Of a stretch of 47,330 nt of DNA, positions 1 through 8,420 are shown piece by piece. The number at the start of each line of letters is the position of its first letter. The stretch's first letter is position 1. The notes beneath the pieces were generated by a model. It did no database searches. It had not been told where the DNA came from and worked only from the letters and a program-made list of their open reading frames with translations. A program made the position numbers and the translations under genes. Origin of the DNA: a virus; IMG/VR virus record IMGVR_UViG_3300006789_007485, positions 1 through 47,330 of that record. The stretch is one strand, 5' to 3'.

Positions 1-614
1 CACATGCCGAATTGATGTTTTCAACAGACTGCATAAATCATTCTGAGCATCTAAACTTTTGCAAAGTTCACGAAAAAGTTGTTCAGCCTGGAGGGAACAA
101 GCTTAATATCAATCCTTATTTCCTTGGGTTTTCAATATTTGGAGACATTATAAAGAGGTGGGATGCAAAGAAGGAGGCTGGCGAGTCCGAAATAGGAGGC
201 TGGGAAAAAGTTTTTCAGGTGGTCCAAGATGAAGACGACATTTCCTTCATCAGAAATTATCTGACAAAAGAGTTGGCGGAAGAGCTAAAATTGTTTACAT
301 ATGTAGGGATGAAGATGGCCTCGGGTGACGAGGCGATTCACATCGTCGGAACAGAGCTGGATATAATAAAGGAATCTTTGGTTAAAGACCTTTATCATTA
401 TCGGGCCCCCCTAATCTGCATTACGTCTATAGAAGATGGCGTCTTGCAGTTGCAACATAAGAGCGGAGATATTGGAACTTTAGATTACAAGCACTTGGAA
501 GCTACGCTAGAGTACATCTACGAGGCTTGGGGCGCTCCGGTAAATATTGAGACGGTAGATTCGAGAGGAAACCCAACCCACTTCACCTATGACGAATTAG
601 GTTTTGGTGGATAA
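1..614 (+). CDS. SpoVR-like protein, 3' part (5' end outside window)
   Basis: The frame is open from the first bases of the window, so this is the C-terminal part of a longer gene; the TTG at 12 and ATG at 15 are probably internal codons. The text matches the C-terminal half of the SpoVR/YcgB family: NINPYFLGFSIFGDI, then FIRNYLTKELAEELKLF, then a C-terminal region ending in a segment resembling YIYEAWGAPV. SpoVR proteins are soluble bacterial proteins first linked to spore cortex formation in Bacillus; outside sporulators their biochemical role is not established, and they often sit beside a PrkA-type kinase and a YeaH protein. The neighbour here is instead a c-di-AMP synthase-like gene. The family call rests on remembered motifs, not an alignment. 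Confidence 0.75.
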   Translation, partial: HAELMFSTDCINHSEHLNFCKVHEKVVQPGGNKLNINPYFLGFSIFGDIIKRWDAKKEAGESEIGGWEKVFQVVQDEDDISFIRNYLTKELAEELKLFTYVGMKMASGDEAIHIVGTELDIIKESLVKDLYHYRAPLICITSIEDGVLQLQHKSGDIGTLDYKHLEATLEYIYEAWGAPVNIETVDSRGNPTHFTYDELGFGG

Positions 615-635
615 TGAAGTAGACAGGAAGGAATA

Positions 636-1196
636 ATGACGATAGACGAGCAAACCTCCATGCCACCTGAGCCGCAAAGAAAGTTTTCTTCTGCTGATTT
701 CTCTTTCCAGTTTAATGCTGCGAAGGAATATCTGAAGGCCGAAAAGAAAATCTTTAAAGTATTATGCGATATCTCCAAGGAGAATAGGGCCAAGCCAAAG
801 AGCTTGGGCATCCTTGTCGTTCTTGGAGTGTTTGATAGTGCAAATGAACATATAATTCCCGGCATGAGGCAGATAGGAATTAATCCTATTCAGAAATATA
901 TCAATATATGCGATGATTCCTTTAAAAAGGATATCGCTACAATATTTCGAGAAGGAGCAGACGGCGCTATTATTATCAATAGAGATGGGCAAGTTATCGG
1001 AACCAAAGTCTATCTGGTTGTAGATGATTCTTCTCTGGAGGTTCCGGATGGCTGCGGAACTAGGCACATTAGTGCTGCGTCATTCTCCACTAGGGAGGAC
1101 GTGCTTGCCGCCTTTACGCTTTCCGAGGAGAGTTCAATCGTAAGAAATTGGAAGAAGGGTTCGTTCGTAGAGCAGTATAACCCTGCCGATGAATAA
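636..1196 (+). CDS. Diadenylate cyclase (DisA_N/DAC domain) protein, c-di-AMP synthase-like
   Basis: A 186-residue protein with the two hallmarks of the DAC domain: a DGA motif inside GADGAIIINRDG (about residues 107-118) and GTRHISAA (about residues 141-148), followed by FTLSEESSIVRNWKKG, which parallels the VSEE-G-IS segment of DisA and CdaA. DAC enzymes condense two ATP molecules into c-di-AMP as dimers. The third position of the usual RHR motif is Ile here, so activity needs testing. There is no membrane segment (unlike CdaA) and no helix-hairpin-helix DNA-binding region (unlike DisA), so it is a stand-alone soluble version. The start ATG at 636 has an AGGAAGGA ribosome site with about 5 nt spacing. 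It follows the SpoVR-like gene by 21 bp and is followed by a terminator. Confidence 0.8.
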   Translation: MTIDEQTSMPPEPQRKFSSADFSFQFNAAKEYLKAEKKIFKVLCDISKENRAKPKSLGILVVLGVFDSANEHIIPGMRQIGINPIQKYINICDDSFKKDIATIFREGADGAIIINRDGQVIGTKVYLVVDDSSLEVPDGCGTRHISAASFSTREDVLAAFTLSEESSIVRNWKKGSFVEQYNPADE

Positions 1197-1484
1197 TAAA
1201 AAAAATTTACATTAATAATCAAAGAAAAATTTAAGGAAAGAATATTTTATTTATATTTTGAAGCAGAAATCTTCTATTTAAAATGCTTTTGTATATATTT
1301 GGCCAAGTCCATTTCTGCATATAAAAATGATATCAAATACTCTTAATAACAAAATTTTTTACAAATTTAAATAATAGACGAATAGCCACCATAGTCGGTG
1401 GCTTATTTTTTATGCAATTAAAGAATCGTTAGGGCGGGCCACCTTTAACAATTATGGGCTAATGGCCTGCAAGTGGAGAGAAAA
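1197..1484. other. AT-rich intergenic region upstream of the ribonucleotide reductase gene
   Basis: About 290 bp without a convincing gene. It is very AT-rich up to 1380 (a likely promoter zone), then carries a hairpin terminator at 1384-1411 and a short leader ending in the ribosome site GGAGAG at 1475-1480. The leader holds GC-rich words around 1430-1470, but I could not fold it into a cobalamin riboswitch and it is too short for a standard one. Confidence 0.5.
1384..1411 (+). terminator. Intrinsic terminator
   Basis: A perfect 7-bp stem AGCCACC/GGTGGCT (1384-1390 with 1397-1403), a 6-nt loop, and then a T-rich run TTATTTTTT. It lies after the DAC gene and about 75 bp before the reductase start, so it probably ends the upstream transcript. 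Confidence 0.75.
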
Positions 1485-3098
1485 ATGGAATTGGCGTCAA
1501 AAATTTTATCTGATATAACCGTGCATATGAAATACGCACGATATCTCGATTCTGAGAACAGGAGAGAGAACTGGGAAGAGCTTATTGCAAGAAGCGAGAA
1601 TATGCATATTAAGAAGTTCCCCCATTTAAAGGATGAAATTAAAAAGGCGTATAAATTCGTATATGATAAGAAAGTTCTTCCGTCGATGCGCGTCCTCCAG
1701 TTTGGAGGTAAGCCAATTGAGATTGCGCCAAATAGAGCCTATAATTGCGGGTATTTGCCGATTGACGACATTCGGGCTTTCAGCGAAACAATGTTCCTTC
1801 TTCTTGGTGGAACAGGAATTGGATACTCTGTTCAAAAGCACCACGTTGAGCAGCTTCCTGAAATCAGGAAGCCTAATCCGAAAAGAACAAGGCGTTTTTT
1901 AATCGCAGACTCTATTGAGGGTTGGGCGGATGCCGTTAAGGCTTTAGTGAACTCTTATTTCAGAGAGACATCTAAGCTTCGATTTGATTTCTCCGATATT
2001 CGTCCTAAGGGCGCAAATCTGGTCACGTCTGGAGGCAAAGCTCCGGGCCCTCAGCCGCTAAAGGAGTGCTTAGTGAGGCTAGAGGGCATCCTCGATTCAA
2101 AAGAGACTGGAGACAGGCTCAGCCCCATAGAAGTCCATGATATGATGTGTTATATTGCGGATGCTGTTTTGGCTGGAGGCATTAGAAGGGCGGCATTGAT
2201 TGCTCTGTTTTCTGCGGATGATGAAGAAATGATATCTTCAAAGTCAGGAAACTGGTCTGAGGCAAATCCTCAGCGGGGAAGAGCAAACATCTCCGTTGTC
2301 TTAATGAGGCATAGAATTAAGAAGGAATACTTCATGTCTCTCTGGGAGAAGATTAAGGCCTCTGGGGCGGGAGAGCCTGGTTTCTACTTTACAAATGACA
2401 AGGACTGGGGTTGTAATCCATGTTGCGAAATTGGCTTAAAGCCTTTTCAGTTTTGCAATCTTGTTGAAATAAACGCCTCTGATCTAGTCGACCAAGAGGA
2501 CTTTAACTCTAGAGCCAAAGCTGCGTCATTCATCGGAACCCTCCAAGCCAGCTATACAGACTTTCATTATTTGAGGCCAATATGGCAAAGAACAACCGAA
2601 AAGGATGCTCTCTTAGGAGTTAGTCTGACGGGCATTGCAAGCGGAAGAGTATTGGAGTTAGATGCGACATATGCCGCAGGAGTAGTTGGCGAAGAAAACA
2701 TTCGAGTGGCTAACCTGCTAGGCATAAACCCCGCAGCAAGAACAACCTGTATCAAGCCTGCTGGCTGTCAAGTTCCATCCTCTGTGATTAGAACTTCAGA
2801 GGGAGATATGAGTCTGCATGATATCTTCGCAAAGAACGGAATTGATTTAAGTGACCATCTAGATGAATATAGAGAGTGGTATGACGTTACTTCTGACATA
2901 AAAGTTCCGAATCAAAATGGTGAAATGAATTCCATAACAAGGTTGTTCGTAAATGGATTCGAAGAGTCTATCCGATTTACAATGGAGGATGGCTCCACTA
3001 TAGAGTGTACGCCACATCACAAATTCATGATGGCCGATGGAGAATGGAAGCAGGCAATCGATATTACAGAGGAAGACGACTGGATGCATGTAGGGTAA
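1485..3098 (+). CDS. nrdJ: Class II ribonucleotide reductase, N-terminal part, fused to N-half of a split intein
   Basis: This gene gives residues 1-427 of an adenosylcobalamin-dependent (class II, NrdJ-type) reductase, followed by a 110-residue N-intein beginning at Cys428 (codon 2766). Reductase marks are LGGTGIGYS, LVTSGGKAPGPQPL, the NPCCE active-site loop (about residues 311-315) and CIKPAG at the splice junction. Class II enzymes make deoxyribonucleotides with a cobalamin radical and need no small radical subunit, which fits the absence of an nrdB gene nearby. The intein N-half ends at EEDDWMHVG and a stop, as is usual for natural split inteins. I chose ATG 1485 over GTG 1473 because GGAG lies 6 nt upstream. 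The rest of the enzyme is encoded 80 bp downstream in another frame. Confidence 0.93.
   Translation: MELASKILSDITVHMKYARYLDSENRRENWEELIARSENMHIKKFPHLKDEIKKAYKFVYDKKVLPSMRVLQFGGKPIEIAPNRAYNCGYLPIDDIRAFSETMFLLLGGTGIGYSVQKHHVEQLPEIRKPNPKRTRRFLIADSIEGWADAVKALVNSYFRETSKLRFDFSDIRPKGANLVTSGGKAPGPQPLKECLVRLEGILDSKETGDRLSPIEVHDMMCYIADAVLAGGIRRAALIALFSADDEEMISSKSGNWSEANPQRGRANISVVLMRHRIKKEYFMSLWEKIKASGAGEPGFYFTNDKDWGCNPCCEIGLKPFQFCNLVEINASDLVDQEDFNSRAKAASFIGTLQASYTDFHYLRPIWQRTTEKDALLGVSLTGIASGRVLELDATYAAGVVGEENIRVANLLGINPAARTTCIKPAGCQVPSSVIRTSEGDMSLHDIFAKNGIDLSDHLDEYREWYDVTSDIKVPNQNGEMNSITRLFVNGFEESIRFTMEDGSTIECTPHHKFMMADGEWKQAIDITEEDDWMHVG
2766..3095 (+). other. N-terminal half of a split intein in the reductase
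   Basis: The segment starts with Cys immediately after the conserved KPAG of the reductase and contains the intein block-B-like region (SIECTPHHKFMMADGEW, with T-x-x-H). It stops at an acidic EEDDW-MHVG end. No LAGLIDADG endonuclease is present. The junction interrupts the strongly conserved KP(A/S)G-TTS loop, a known favourite intein insertion site in class II reductases. Confidence 0.88.
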
Positions 3099-3178
3099 TT
3101 TGCCATTATAAACATTTGGGATAGCGACTGGCAAACAAATAGGGATAATGTAAAGCAGATGCTTAAGGACATAATAAA

Positions 3179-3862
3179 ATGAAAATAGTAAAAAAAGAAG
3201 TAACACAATCATTTACAGTAGATATAGAAGTTGAGAATACGCCTGTTTACCAGATGGCAAACGGATGCGTTTCTCACAATACTACTTCACTTACACTGGG
3301 CACTTCCTCTGGAATTCATGCATGGCATAATGATTTTTACATAAGAAGGCTTCGCGTTGGAAAGAACGAGTCTATCTATTCTTATCTTGAGAATAATCAT
3401 CCAGAGCTTATCGAAGATGAATTCTTTAGACCGCATGATACTGCCGTGATTTCAGTGCCTCAGAAGGCACCCGCAGGAGCTATTACGCGAAGTGAAACGG
3501 CGACTGATCTGCTTGAAAGAGTGAAAAGAATGACAGTTGACTGGGTTAATCCCGGCTATCGAAAGGGTCAAAACACGCATAATGTTTCTGCCACAATTAC
3601 TGTGAAAAATGATGAATGGGATACCGTTGCAGATTGGATGTGGGAAAATAGGGACGTGTATAATGGCCTATCTATTCTTCCGCATTCAGAGCATACGTAT
3701 GTTCAGCCCCCATTCGAAGATTGTACGGAAGAAGTCTACAATGAGATGATGCACTCTCTAAAAGAAGTGAGAATAGAGAGCGTTTTGGAAGAGACAGATA
3801 ATACAGATCTTTCGGGAGAGCTGGCCTGCTCAGGGGGATCGTGTTCGATCTCTTACTTATAG
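3179..3862 (+). CDS. nrdJ: C-half of split intein fused to C-terminal part of class II ribonucleotide reductase
   Basis: The first 34 residues form a C-intein that ends in GCVSHN and is followed by Thr as the +1 residue. Residues 35-227 are the reductase C-terminus, starting TTSLTLGTSSGIHAWHNDF and continuing with SVPQKAPAGAITR. It ends in ACSGGSCS, a likely redox-active cysteine pair that regenerates the active site. Trans-splicing with the upstream product would give a 620-residue enzyme, somewhat shorter than the roughly 740 residues of the monomeric class II enzyme from Lactobacillus. ATG 3179 has AAGGA 9 nt upstream. It is in a different frame from the first part (80-bp gap), so a simple nonsense mutation cannot explain the split. 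Confidence 0.92.
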   Translation: MKIVKKEVTQSFTVDIEVENTPVYQMANGCVSHNTTSLTLGTSSGIHAWHNDFYIRRLRVGKNESIYSYLENNHPELIEDEFFRPHDTAVISVPQKAPAGAITRSETATDLLERVKRMTVDWVNPGYRKGQNTHNVSATITVKNDEWDTVADWMWENRDVYNGLSILPHSEHTYVQPPFEDCTEEVYNEMMHSLKEVRIESVLEETDNTDLSGELACSGGSCSISYL

Positions 3863-3886
3863 GGCATAAACCGTAGGGAGCTTGTT

Positions 3887-6589
3887 TTGAGAAAGTTAAT
3901 TGCGCTAAATAAATGGCTAAAGACTAATGGCCTGAAGAGAGAATCTCTCTCTATTTCTAGTCTGAATAAGCTATATAAGTATGCTGTCTCAAGAGCAGAG
4001 ATAGCAGACCTGAAAGACTGGCTAGATGACGATTATTCGCAACTAAGTTTCGATGAGCTTTTTAAAGGCAAACTTCGTTTGGTGATTCCGTTTAATACGA
4101 AAGAAGATAGGCAGCTCTTGAGCCTTGTCCCTTTTCTAAAGGAGACTGGATGGCTTCCGGCTGGTAGAGGAAGTTCGTTTAACACGAAGAAAGTTAAGCA
4201 GAAAATGCGCAGACCTGATACCGGAGAGGAGTATGAAGAAGAAGTTGAAGTTGCAGACCTGAAGATTTCTAAAGAAGAAAAAAGAGTAATTCCCGCTGGC
4301 CCAAGAAAGGGCGAAGAAATTACAAGAGAAAAGATTTTGTCTATTTCTAAGGTTTTATCTGATCCGAAAAATAATGCACCTGTTGGAATGGCGGATTGGT
4401 GGAAGGGTAAGCAAACAGAGTATACAAGGGACTATAATTGGAAGCAAATTGAGTCCGTCTTTAAAGACGGAGACCTTAAAGCAGAGCATTCGATTATTAT
4501 ATCTAGAGATCCGATTGACGTACTTAGGATGAGTGACTATGAAAATATACGCTCCTGCCATAGTGAGCATGGATCTTACTTTAATTGTGCAATCTCAGAG
4601 TCAAGAGGCAATGGCCTAGTTGCCTATCTGGTTAAGAGTTCTGATTTAGAAGAAGCCTTGAATCCCCCAAGTCACTGGAGTGAAGATGCGGCGGCGCAAG
4701 ACGAGCAGCAGAGGGGCATCCAGATAGGAGATCTGGATGGACAAGAAATATTCGCAGATAGAGGAAGGGAGGTCTTAGGCGTAACTCCCAAGTCTAGGGT
4801 TAGGCTGCGAAAATATGTAGATACAGCTAGAGATTATGAGTTTGCCGCTCCAGAAAATAGAACATATGGACCACACCCTCCTGGTTTTATAGATTTAGTT
4901 AGAAATTGGGCATGGCAGCAGCAGAAGCACCTGTTCGAAAATAACGGAGAAATATCCTTGCCCAATCAAGGTAATTTGCAAATGCACGGAGGATCGTATA
5001 GAGATACGTATGATGGAGACATATTGAACTCATTCTTCGAAGAGGGATGCGATTATGCAGATTATCGTGGAAATGTAACAACTATATCTTCTAACGAAGA
5101 AAGCACGTATGAAATGTGGGTTGCTGAAATTGAAGAAATATTGGAAGATGCCGAGGCTACTCTCGAACATGTCTCTTTTTCATCAGAGGTTGATGATGAT
5201 GGAGAAGGGAATCCATACTTATATGCACACGCTTATTTGAGCTATAGCCTTCCTCTTTACGGATGGGAAGAAATATCTATTGAGAATAGGTTTGCTAAAA
5301 CAAATAATCCGCTTATAAGAGATATCCCGGTTAGTTACGATTATGATTTTGAAAAATTGTTTGACCATCCGGAAGGTGGGGAAGTTGTTTCAGTAGAGTT
5401 AAATGAGAAAACTAAGTCTATAGATATCTCCATTGAGTTTTCTTGTGATAGCTGTTATAATCCAGATGATGTAGAGGAGTATTTCGAATATATAAGAGAT
5501 AGTATTGATTCGAAGTATTTAGAATATGTTGAGTCAGTTAGAAGGAAACTAGTTGCGGCAGAATATATAGAGGGGCTTGAATTTGATCGAGCAATAATCC
5601 GACTTGAAGATATGGAGTTTGAGAACTTTGTAATGCTTGATGTAGAAGAGGACGAGTCGGAAATAAAAGTAAATATGAAGCCGAAAGCGACGCTTTTTAA
5701 GTTACAAATTCCATATGCCATTAAGAATAGTCCAGTACCCTTTGAGCCTAAAGACTTTGCAAAAATATTTGATGCAGAAGTTATTTCTACTTGGGTAAAA
5801 AGTTTTCGACTGAATAATGTTTCCAAGATTATTGGAAGCACGCTAGATAAGCTTGCGGCCCAAGAGAATCAGGACAAATTGCAGCTTCGTTTCGACTTTC
5901 TCCCTGAACCTGAAGCCTCTCCTAGTTTGGGGGCGCTTTTGGATGTAGACAGAATTCTTACGGCTAATCTTTTCTTAGCAGATACGGCCGTCTATGTAGA
6001 GCTTTCATTTTCCCTACAAACTTCTCATACGAATGATGAAATTTTACTTATAGAAAAGTTCATTAAGGTCTTTGACGAAAACTTTCATTTAATAGGAAGA
6101 GCCTTTGAGGACTATTTGGCACAGAGGCTTGCGAAAGCTGGAGTTGAAGCCAAAGGCATATCAAAGAATTTTTTCTCAGGAGAGCTGGCAAAGCCAATCA
6201 TAGAGCGTCTAAAAAAATCTTCTACGAATGACGTTAGAAGATTAGCCACTTGGATTGAGGCAAATTGGAACGTCTTTAGCAACGCAGAGAAGGATCTTGC
6301 TTATAATAAATATCTTCTTCCGACCGAAAGATATGGAGACTATATACACGATCATAACTTGGATTGGCCAAATTCTTGGAACTCAGAAATGCAGAAAAGA
6401 AAAGATACTGATATAGGATATAGATGGAATGGTCTTTCGATGAAAGATGTTTCTTTGCAATCTAATCAGATTATGCCAGAAGAAGAGAGAGAAGGGGGTC
6501 TTTCGGAAGATTCACATGTAGATACGCTCGAAGAAAATTCCGAAGCAGAACAAGACGCAGAGCAGGAAGGCGCCTCAACTATAGTCTAA
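3887..6589 (+). CDS. Large protein of unknown function (900 aa)
   Basis: A 900-residue soluble, acidic protein with no membrane segment. I do not recognise the family. Its most distinctive part is around residues 205-250: ISRDPIDVLRMSDYENI, then RSCHSEHGSYFNCAIS, then NGLVAYLV. This Cys/His-containing core looks like a conserved domain rather than filler. The C-terminal 60 residues are low-complexity and rich in Glu, Ser and Asp. The start at TTG 3887 is supported by GGGAG at 3876-3880, but TTG 3882 and later starts are possible. It sits between the reductase and a small gene before phoH, all on the same strand with short gaps, so it is probably co-transcribed. Confidence 0.8.
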   Translation: MRKLIALNKWLKTNGLKRESLSISSLNKLYKYAVSRAEIADLKDWLDDDYSQLSFDELFKGKLRLVIPFNTKEDRQLLSLVPFLKETGWLPAGRGSSFNTKKVKQKMRRPDTGEEYEEEVEVADLKISKEEKRVIPAGPRKGEEITREKILSISKVLSDPKNNAPVGMADWWKGKQTEYTRDYNWKQIESVFKDGDLKAEHSIIISRDPIDVLRMSDYENIRSCHSEHGSYFNCAISESRGNGLVAYLVKSSDLEEALNPPSHWSEDAAAQDEQQRGIQIGDLDGQEIFADRGREVLGVTPKSRVRLRKYVDTARDYEFAAPENRTYGPHPPGFIDLVRNWAWQQQKHLFENNGEISLPNQGNLQMHGGSYRDTYDGDILNSFFEEGCDYADYRGNVTTISSNEESTYEMWVAEIEEILEDAEATLEHVSFSSEVDDDGEGNPYLYAHAYLSYSLPLYGWEEISIENRFAKTNNPLIRDIPVSYDYDFEKLFDHPEGGEVVSVELNEKTKSIDISIEFSCDSCYNPDDVEEYFEYIRDSIDSKYLEYVESVRRKLVAAEYIEGLEFDRAIIRLEDMEFENFVMLDVEEDESEIKVNMKPKATLFKLQIPYAIKNSPVPFEPKDFAKIFDAEVISTWVKSFRLNNVSKIIGSTLDKLAAQENQDKLQLRFDFLPEPEASPSLGALLDVDRILTANLFLADTAVYVELSFSLQTSHTNDEILLIEKFIKVFDENFHLIGRAFEDYLAQRLAKAGVEAKGISKNFFSGELAKPIIERLKKSSTNDVRRLATWIEANWNVFSNAEKDLAYNKYLLPTERYGDYIHDHNLDWPNSWNSEMQKRKDTDIGYRWNGLSMKDVSLQSNQIMPEEEREGGLSEDSHVDTLEENSEAEQDAEQEGASTIV

Positions 6590-6594
6590 TATAG

Positions 6595-6951
6595 ATGATT
6601 ACAAAAATCCTAACCGACCGTGTAAATTTCTCAAATGACGTAAAAGAAGTACGACAGCAATGGTTGTGCGATCTCTTCTTATATATAGGCCTAGATGGAT
6701 ATGAGATGCTTAAAATGCCGAGAGATCAGGCAATTGATTATATGTTGGAGAATAACGTCGAGCTTATAGAGTATAAAGGAATAGAGGCCTTGGAGGTTAG
6801 ATATGAAGGAGAGACGATAGGGGAGTGGGCAGGGCCCGAATACAGAATAAAAGAAGATCCAAGTGATCAATCTCTTTATTTTGAGGCAACAATAGAGCAT
6901 TGGTCAATTAAAGAAGATGATATGGACATTAGTTCAGCGGAGATACCTTGA
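6595..6951 (+). CDS. Hypothetical protein (118 aa) before phoH
   Basis: Acidic 118-residue protein, no membrane segment and no motif that I recognise. It starts at ATG 6595 five bases after the 900-residue protein ends, and its TGA stop overlaps the TTG start of phoH, which indicates translational coupling in one operon. Confidence 0.75.
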   Translation: MITKILTDRVNFSNDVKEVRQQWLCDLFLYIGLDGYEMLKMPRDQAIDYMLENNVELIEYKGIEALEVRYEGETIGEWAGPEYRIKEDPSDQSLYFEATIEHWSIKEDDMDISSAEIP

Positions 6952-8237
6952 AGCACAATAAGAAAAATTTCATATTAGATACGTCAGTTTTAGTTTATCA
7001 TGAAGATTCGATTCATGGATTTCCCAATCAAAATGTGATTATTCCCATGGAAGTCTTGGAGGAGATAGACAATCTAAAGTCAAGACATGATGCCGTTGGA
7101 AACGCAGCTCGTTATATAAATAGATTTTTGGATGGCCTTAGAGGGCTTGGCTCACTAAAGGACGGGGTGACGCTAGAAAATGGAGAGACTATTTTCGTAC
7201 ATGTTGAGTCTGAATATACAAAGCTCCCATCCTCAATGTCCGAATCTAATGATAATAAGATTATAGCAGTCGCGCTAAGTTTGTCTAAGAAGCTTGAGGA
7301 TGTTACTCTTATCTCTAGAGATATCAACGTAAGGGTGAAGTGCGATTCCCTTGGGATTTCCTCTGAAAATTACGAAAAGGAAAAGGCAGTCGTAAACAGA
7401 AAAGGTGCATATACTGGCGTAGCGGTAAAGCATTTTAGCCCAGAGGAGATTCAAGGCTTTTATGACAAAAAAGAGCTTGAGTATGTGGAAGAAGACTTAT
7501 ATCCTAATGAATTTGTAGTATTGAAAGGAGGGGCTCAAAGCGCACTTGGTCTACATAAAGACGGCCTAATTAAGCCCCTAGCGCATTCGAAAGGTACTCC
7601 ATCTGTAAACGGTATTCGCCCAAGAAACAAAGAGCAGACTTTTGCACTAGAATCTTTGCTTAACCCTAACATACATATGGTCACTCTAACAGGAATTAGT
7701 GGCTCTGGAAAGACTATCCTCTCTTCTGCTGCAGCAGCCCATATGCTTACAAGTGGGATTTATGATAAAATCATAATCTCACGACCAGTTCAATCTCTTA
7801 GTTCTGAGATGGGGTTTCTGCCAGGAGACAAAGAGGAGAAGCTGGCTCCATGGATTCAGCCTATTATTGATAATTTCAAAATTATTTTTAAAAATGGACA
7901 AGTATATTTCGATATGCTGCTAGAGACAGGCCAGCTAGAGATAGAGGCTCTCGCTTATATTCGAGGAAGAAGTCTTCCGAACACTATTTTTATTCTTGAT
8001 GAGTCTCAAAATATAAGCTATGCTGAAGCCAAGGCAGTGATTACAAGGATGGGCGAAAATTCAAAACTAATCATGCTAGGAGATGTTGAGCAGATAGACG
8101 CGCCGCATTTGGACGCGGCAACCTGCGGCCTAGGAGCTGTTGTCGAGAAGTTTAAAGACTTTCATCTATCTTCTCATATAACCTTGCTCAAGGGAGAACG
8201 AAGCCCGCTAGCTGCGCATGCTGCAAAAATCCTCTAA
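6948..8237 (+). CDS. phoH: PhoH-family ATPase with N-terminal PIN domain
   Basis: Residues 1-140 form a PIN-type nuclease domain (FILDTSVLVYHED, EVLEEIDNLK, ISRDINVRVK). The second half is a PhoH ATPase with Walker A GISGSGKT (about residues 247-255) and Walker B TIFILDESQN, followed by ITRMGENSKLIMLGD. At 429 residues it has the normal length of the PIN-PhoH (YlaK-like) family, which is thought to be an RNA helicase coupled to a nuclease. PhoH is common in large and marine phages, where its exact function is unproven. It starts at TTG 6948, overlapping the previous stop, with GCGGAG 8-10 nt upstream. Confidence 0.93.
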   Translation: MKHNKKNFILDTSVLVYHEDSIHGFPNQNVIIPMEVLEEIDNLKSRHDAVGNAARYINRFLDGLRGLGSLKDGVTLENGETIFVHVESEYTKLPSSMSESNDNKIIAVALSLSKKLEDVTLISRDINVRVKCDSLGISSENYEKEKAVVNRKGAYTGVAVKHFSPEEIQGFYDKKELEYVEEDLYPNEFVVLKGGAQSALGLHKDGLIKPLAHSKGTPSVNGIRPRNKEQTFALESLLNPNIHMVTLTGISGSGKTILSSAAAAHMLTSGIYDKIIISRPVQSLSSEMGFLPGDKEEKLAPWIQPIIDNFKIIFKNGQVYFDMLLETGQLEIEALAYIRGRSLPNTIFILDESQNISYAEAKAVITRMGENSKLIMLGDVEQIDAPHLDAATCGLGAVVEKFKDFHLSSHITLLKGERSPLAAHAAKIL

Positions 8238-8406
8238 TCTTATGAAGGTCTATGACTTCATTTATGATAAGCTGAATAAGAAGAGAAAAAGAAAGAAAAA
8301 AAGACCACGCGTTCAGATTCCTCTTCCCAAATATAAGACTCCTAAGGAAGAGCTTAAAAAAGAAGAGAAGAAAAGTGATCGTGGAGTTATTATTATTGAC
8401 CTATAA
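8218..8406 (+). CDS. Small basic protein (62 aa)
   Basis: Very basic protein with a KKRKRKKKRPR stretch and a PLPKYKTPKEE segment, ending GVIIIDL; probably nucleic-acid associated, but that is a guess from charge. ATG 8218 overlaps the end of phoH by 20 bp; ATG 8242, just after the phoH stop, is an equally likely start. Neither has a strong ribosome site. Confidence 0.6.
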   Translation: MLQKSSNLMKVYDFIYDKLNKKRKRKKKRPRVQIPLPKYKTPKEELKKEEKKSDRGVIIIDL

Positions 8407-8420
8407 AGCGTGGAGGAATG

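Noticed and set aside
1412-1484. Cobalamin riboswitch before the class II reductase
   Set aside because: Expected on biological grounds, but the leader is under 100 nt after the terminator and I cannot find a B12-box or the required helices.
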